NCBI RefSeq assembly: GCF_000264905.1
Contig: NW_006763134.1
Coordinates: 1,879,626 to 1,943,625 of the forward strand
Source of the DNA: Stereum hirsutum FP-91666 SS1
Taxonomy: Eukaryota; Basidiomycota; Agaricomycetes; Russulales; Stereaceae
Direction: 5' to 3'
Length of the DNA stretch: 64,000 bases
The position numbers and the translations under genes were made by a program. Numbering within the stretch: the stretch's first letter is position 1; every line of letters begins with the position of its first letter. The notes beneath the pieces were generated by a model. It did no database searches. It was not told the origin of the DNA and saw only the letters and a program-made list of their open reading frames with translations. This document shows, piece by piece, positions 59,536-64,000 of the stretch.

Positions 59536-62500
59536 ATGCCCTCCGTCGCCGACCGCTCCCCCGCCGTCTCTGGCAGCCCACCCCGCGCACCCCCAATCAA
59601 ATACGAAGCCCGCCACGGCACCCGCTGGCAGAAAGAAAAGGCCGCCGCTGGCGCCGGCGCGTTCGAGTACCCCGAAGACGCGAAATACGTCGGACCGTGG
59701 ATCATCGGCGAATGCGTCGGGAAGGGCGCCTCTGGGCACGTCAAGATCGCGAAACACCGCAAGACGGGCCAGCTCGCGGCCGTGAAGATCCTCCCGCTCG
59801 ATTTCGTCTTCAGCTCGCGCACGTCGCTCCGCACGCAGCAGGCCAAGTCGGACAAGCAAAGACTCGGAATCGATCGTGAGATTATCATGATGAAGCTCAT
59901 GAATCATCCGAATATTATGCGCATTTATGATGTGTATGAGGGCGAGAATGAGCTTTATTTGATTTTGGAGTATGTTGAGGGAGGGGAGTTGTTTGATTTT
60001 TTGGTCAATAGGGGCAGGTTGGCGAGCGCCGAGGCGTTGGCTTATTTCAAGCAGATTATCTATGGGTTGAACTACGCCCATGCGTTCTCCATCATCCACC
60101 GCGACCTCAAGCCGGAGAACATCCTCATCCACTCGCTCAACCCGCCGCTCGTCAAGATCGCGGATTGGGGCATGGCCGCGTTCGCCCCGCCGAGTCTCGA
60201 GCTCGAGACGAGCTGTGGGAGTCCGCATTATGCGAGTCCTGAGATCGTGCACGGACATAAGTACGAGGGCACGGCAACGGATATCTGGAGTTGTGGGGTC
60301 ATTTTATTCGCGCTTCTTACGGGCAGGCTCCCGTTTGACGATAAGAACGTGAGGACGTTGTTGAGCAAGGTCAAGGCGGGCAAGTACGACCTTCCGATCT
60401 GGGTCGACGCTCAGGCTCGCGACCTCGTCAACCGCATGCTCGTCGTCGACGTCCACAAGCGTATCACCGTACGTGGCCTCTTCCCCGCGTCACACTATCC
60501 TTTCTTATGACTCTAACCTTCTTGACCTCCCAGATTCCCGAGATTCTCGCTCATCCCTGGTTCGCCAACCCCACCCCGGGCATCAACTACGTCCCCGCGC
60601 CTTCCGTCACCGAACTCGCTCGTCCCCTTCGTTCCTTCGCCCACGTCGACATCGACGTCTTTTCCTCCCTCTGCATCATCTGGGGCCGCCACGCCGACTC
60701 CGACGCCATCAAACGCGACCTCCTCTCTCCCGCCGGCCAGGGCACCCTCGCCAAGGCATTCTATTTCCTCCTCCTTAAGCATCGCGAGCAGACGCTCCAG
60801 GATAGTGGAATCATTATGGACGTCGATGAGGCGTTCTATGACGTTATGGCGAATGTCGGAGGTGCGATGGGTGAGGGGAGGAGGAGAGGGCCGAAGAAGA
60901 TCACGAAGCTTTATATCACGCCGTTATCGGCGAAGAAAGTTCGACCGTTGACGATGGATGTCGGTGGCGCGCCGAAGACGTTGGCGCCTCCACCTTTGAT
61001 ACGAAACAACACTGCTCCTGCGCCATCCACTACCTCCCGTGCTTCAACGAACGCTCCTACGCCAGAGTCACCCAGACGTTCGAGAGGCCCGTCTCCTTCT
61101 GGTCCGAGGACGCATCGCACACGTCCGACGTCCTCACCCGTTCAACCTCTCGGCCAGCCTCTGAGCTTACACCCGCACGGGACTCGTGGACGCTCGGGCA
61201 CGGAGTCTGCGTCGAGGTCCCCGGCCGGCGCGCGATCGATGTTTGGCGCCGTTCCTCTTTCCAACGGCTCCTCCAACGCCAACGCCAACTCGAACGCCGC
61301 CACAGCTACCACGACCACGCACGGCCTATTCCCCGTCGGCTTCGGGCTCAATAACGCGGCCAACAACCCCTTCGTTCCGTCTCCTCGACAGAACGCCAAT
61401 CCGCCTGCTGTTGCTGCCGCACCGATCACCGCGCCGAGAGTGGGCGATGCGACCTTCCAGCGGACGATTGACGATATCGCGGGGAGAATGAATTTCTTGC
61501 ACGCGGAGTTTGCGAGGTCGCAGGTCGAGGCTCAGCAGGGCCAGGGTCAGGTTACTATGAGCAGGCAGGCGAACGCGTTGCAGAGTCCGGTGTTGCCTTA
61601 TCATCCGACGCAGAGGAATGCGTATCATCATCCGGTTCAAGTCCAGCAGGCACAGCAGATTCAGTGGCAGCACGCGCCTGCACATACGGCCCCGATGTAC
61701 GCAGAGCCGAGTGCGAATGTCGCTGTTGCTGTTCCGCCGGCGGTGTATGCGCCGGAGCAACGCAGGCAGCTTTCGCATAGGGAGCAACGGGAGCAGCATA
61801 ATATGCAGGTGGATGAGAACGAGCCTCCGACGCGCGGTTCGGGTGCCAATGGTGGGGGCGATAAGGAGAATGCGGGGATTCAATACGATGGTGCCAGTGG
61901 GAAGGGCAGTCACGGTGGGTGCGCCAAGATGGACTCGAGCTTCGATAGCGAGGAGATGGAGATCATTGATGGGTTGGGGTTTAAGGAGGTGGGGAATATG
62001 GGGGCCGTGTATGCGGGGATGCCGCAGGGGCAATGGGCGGCTAAGGGGAGGAAGGCGAAACGTGCGTTTTCCCTCTCTTTCTCTCCGTTATGGCGGTCTG
62101 AACATCTGTACTGACTTCTTCTTGCGTTCGTTTTCAGCCACGCCTCTCGACCTGCACACGACCAACATCAACCTCACCCCCCGCTCCGCTTTCTCCGACA
62201 TGCTCGGTTCTCCTCCTCTCACCGGTACCGCCGCCGCCTCACTCCTCAACTCCCCCGTCGGCGAATTCAAAGGCTGGTTCTCCAACCTCTTCAACTGGAA
62301 GACCCAATCCGTCTCCCTGCCCTCGTCACTCTCGCCCTCCGCAACACGAGCCGAAGTCAAACGTCTGCTTGAGAGCTTCGGGATCCCCGTCGAGCTCGTC
62401 CTCGGCGACTCTGGGACCAGTTCCGGCGGGATTCAGGGTGGTGTGGGTGGAGGAGGGGGTGGATGGTTGAAGTGCAGGATCGAGGACGCGTACGATTCGA

Positions 62501-62964
62501 ATTCGGGGGGTTTGGTGAGGAAATACGTGAAGTTTAGAGTTGAGTTCCATAGACCTGGCTATGGCCCGATCTCGTCCTCTTCGAACGCTCCGACGCCCAA
62601 CCCGAACCACCACCACGCTTTTACTAGCTTGCGAGGCAGCGGCAGCGGCGGCGATAGTCCGATGATGAGCCCGCCGCTTTCTGCGTCTTCTGCTTCTGGG
62701 TATTCCAGCAGGAGCGGCTATACCAGTGGAGGGAGTGGGATGCAGGGTGGAGGGGGAGGGGGAGGGGAGTGTCAGTGCGCGATCGTGTTGGTGCATGAGA
62801 AGGGGGCGGCGTCGACGTTTAGGCTCGTGTTTCAGAAGGTGAGGGAGGAGTGGATGGGCGGTGTTGGTGGGTATGGTGCGGGAGGCGAAGGAGGGATGTA
62901 TTCGCCTGGGCCGCAGACGATGTCGTTGGGGGTTGGGGCGGATGGGGTTAGGGCTTGGGCGTAG
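59536..62964 (+). CDS. Nim1-related septin/morphogenesis kinase, Gin4/Hsl1/Cdr2 type (1095 aa)
   Basis: Exons 59536-60468, 60534-62061 and 62138-62964. The kinase domain spans about residues 54-330: G-loop VGKGASGHVKIA, catalytic lysine in AAVKILP, EYVEGGELFDFL, IIHRDLKPENIL, metal-binding loop IADWGMAAF (DWG instead of DFG), CGSPHYASPEIV and ATDIWSCGVILFALLTG. An associated segment (GPKKITKLYITP) is followed by a long disordered Ser/Pro/Gln-rich region. The C-terminal part has DLHTTNINLTPRSAFSDML, FKGWFSNLFNWK and a KA1-like end (LKCRIEDAYD, VKFRVEFHRPG, STFRLVFQKVREEW). In yeasts this group links septins or cell size to Swe1/Wee1. The bud-neck or cortical role here is inferred from family. 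I do not assign Gin4, Hsl1 or Cdr2 specifically. Confidence 0.92.
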
Positions 62965-63561
62965 GGAGGAGCCGCTCGTTCGCTCTCTCGTCTATGTCTC
63001 CTTGGACCTCATTTTGACTCATTCAATGCCGCTGGGAGTCGCGGTCGTCGCATCGTACCGACCTGGCAGATGCCCCCATCCCTCACATGTATACTAGACT
63101 GTACGTACGGCCGTCACACCGTCATGATCATATCTCTAGACTTAGATTCAGTTATATGTACTCAGGCTGCGACGTGGCATTATTGTATTACCCCCCATTC
63201 ATTTTCTTGAAGCTATGTCCACATTCATACATTCAATCTATGGTTGATGAGGAAACAGTGTGTTGTGCCAATAGTGTCACGTCAGTGTCTGTCGGGATAT
63301 CGCATGGGCTTGCCCGTGTTAGATAATTATAGGTAATAGTGTTTGGTCCGCGCGAACTCGACCGAGTCAACGTCACAGTTATGGAGCAAAGCTATGTCGT
63401 GCGAAATTTATATTTTCAGTCGTTGAAGAGATTGAGTTAAAGACAGGTTGCGACAGACGTCAGTAATATAATGTAGTAAGGAGTGTGTAAGTAAATCGTC
63501 AGGATTCGAGCGCCGCTGCTCAATCAAATCAAATCAAAAGAAAAACTGCCCATCATTTTCA
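62965..63561. other. Convergent intergenic region
   Basis: 3' flanks of the kinase (plus) and the truncated gene at the edge (minus). Nothing else seen. Confidence 0.6.
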
Positions 63562-64000
63562 TCAGCTCACGTCGACCATGACGTTACTTCCCGCATTCCC
63601 ACCAGGCCCGGAAGGTAATGCGACAGCGAAGGTCCGGCTCCATTCTTCGTCTGCATCCGAACGTCTACCAGAGGATTTTGTGTCCTTGGAACAGACCTCG
63701 AGAGTGAGTCGTAGGTTATTCAGGGTCTGGGAGGGATCCGAGACGGCTATTTCACGTTTACTGACGGCGTAGACAAGGACGGAGTTTGCATCGGACGAGA
63801 TACTGAACTCCTCGTTTCTCCGCCGTTGGGCGTCCCCGGACTCAGAGCGTGTTTCCTCGGAGGAATCGGGGACAAAGGCAGAGAGACAGGGAATTCCTAG
63901 GTCTTCCGCCGAGACTACAAGCGTCCCACCGTCTGCATCCCAAAATACCACGAACAGCGTCGCTGCTTCCTGATCCCATACTGCCATCACCTCACCGTCG
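63562..64000 (-). CDS. 3' end of an unknown protein (truncated at window edge)
   Basis: Open on the minus strand from the window edge to TGA at 63562-63564, about 145 codons. Readable blocks are VWDQEAATLFVVFWDADGG, TLVVSAEDLGIPCLSAFVPD and VLVYAVSKREIAVSDPSQTL, ending GNAGSNVMVDVS. The alternating hydrophobic strands look like a folded beta-rich C-terminus, possibly of a repeat or beta-propeller protein, but I do not recognise the family. The start lies outside the window. Confidence 0.7.
   Translation of the reverse strand, partial: DGEVMAVWDQEAATLFVVFWDADGGTLVVSAEDLGIPCLSAFVPDSSEETRSESGDAQRRRNEEFSISSDANSVLVYAVSKREIAVSDPSQTLNNLRLTLEVCSKDTKSSGRRSDADEEWSRTFAVALPSGPGGNAGSNVMVDVS

Noticed and set aside
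1..64000. CRISPR array, rRNA, IS elements or bacterial-type operons
   Set aside because: None seen. Gene structure is fully eukaryotic and no regularly spaced direct repeats with unique spacers occur.

Overview
The window is a stretch of basidiomycete nuclear DNA, almost certainly from a mushroom-forming fungus (Agaricomycetes). The evidence is many short GT-AG introns (mostly 45-100 nt), dense small exons, proteins restricted to that group (DUF6533-type and DUF6593-type proteins and the 7-TM family carrying DGILIWRAYVLW), and eukaryotic housekeeping genes. I built the gene models by hand, joining exons at splice sites and checking that reading phase is kept at every junction.

Layout, left to right. 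The 5' part of MTG1 (minus) runs off the left edge and contains an unusually long intron. A disordered, charged protein gene lies at 3.0-3.8 kb. A 6 kb gene-poor stretch follows, with a degenerate tandem repeat at 7.6-8.2 kb. A DUF6593 protein lies at 10.1-11.1 kb. Another gene-poor stretch holds clusters of helically spaced AACC words. Next come DUF6533-type membrane protein paralog A (15.1-17.1 kb, plus) and a run of three minus-strand genes: a 987-residue Zn2Cys6 transcription factor, an unknown 246-residue protein and a 7-TM protein. An MGRN1-type RING protein, ribosomal protein uL15 and, divergently, RNA polymerase II subunit RPB11 occupy 27-33 kb. Paralog B lies at 33.5-35.4 kb (minus) and the 60S export adaptor NMD3 at 36.9-39.0 kb. 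An unknown 266-residue protein is at 41.7-42.7 kb, followed by about 7.6 kb holding only gene-like fragments. Paralog C lies at 50.3-52.3 kb (plus). Then come a secreted double-psi beta-barrel protein, a single-pass cell-surface protein, a Gin4/Hsl1/Cdr2-type kinase and the 3' end of an unknown gene at the right edge.

The most interesting result is the structure of the three dispersed DUF6533-type paralogs. They share a 13-14 exon layout with many identical exon lengths (35, 169, 62, 101, 16, 43 and 15 nt). All three require a 2-nucleotide exon (GT) to keep frame, each time in the context AG|GT|GTNNGT. The transcription factor needs 6-nt and 8-nt exons. The 7-TM gene uses a GC-AG intron.

Functionally the window mixes ribosome and transcription housekeeping (MTG1, uL15, NMD3, RPB11) with fungal-specific membrane, surface and regulatory genes. 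No CRISPR, rRNA, intact tRNA gene or intact transposase was found.
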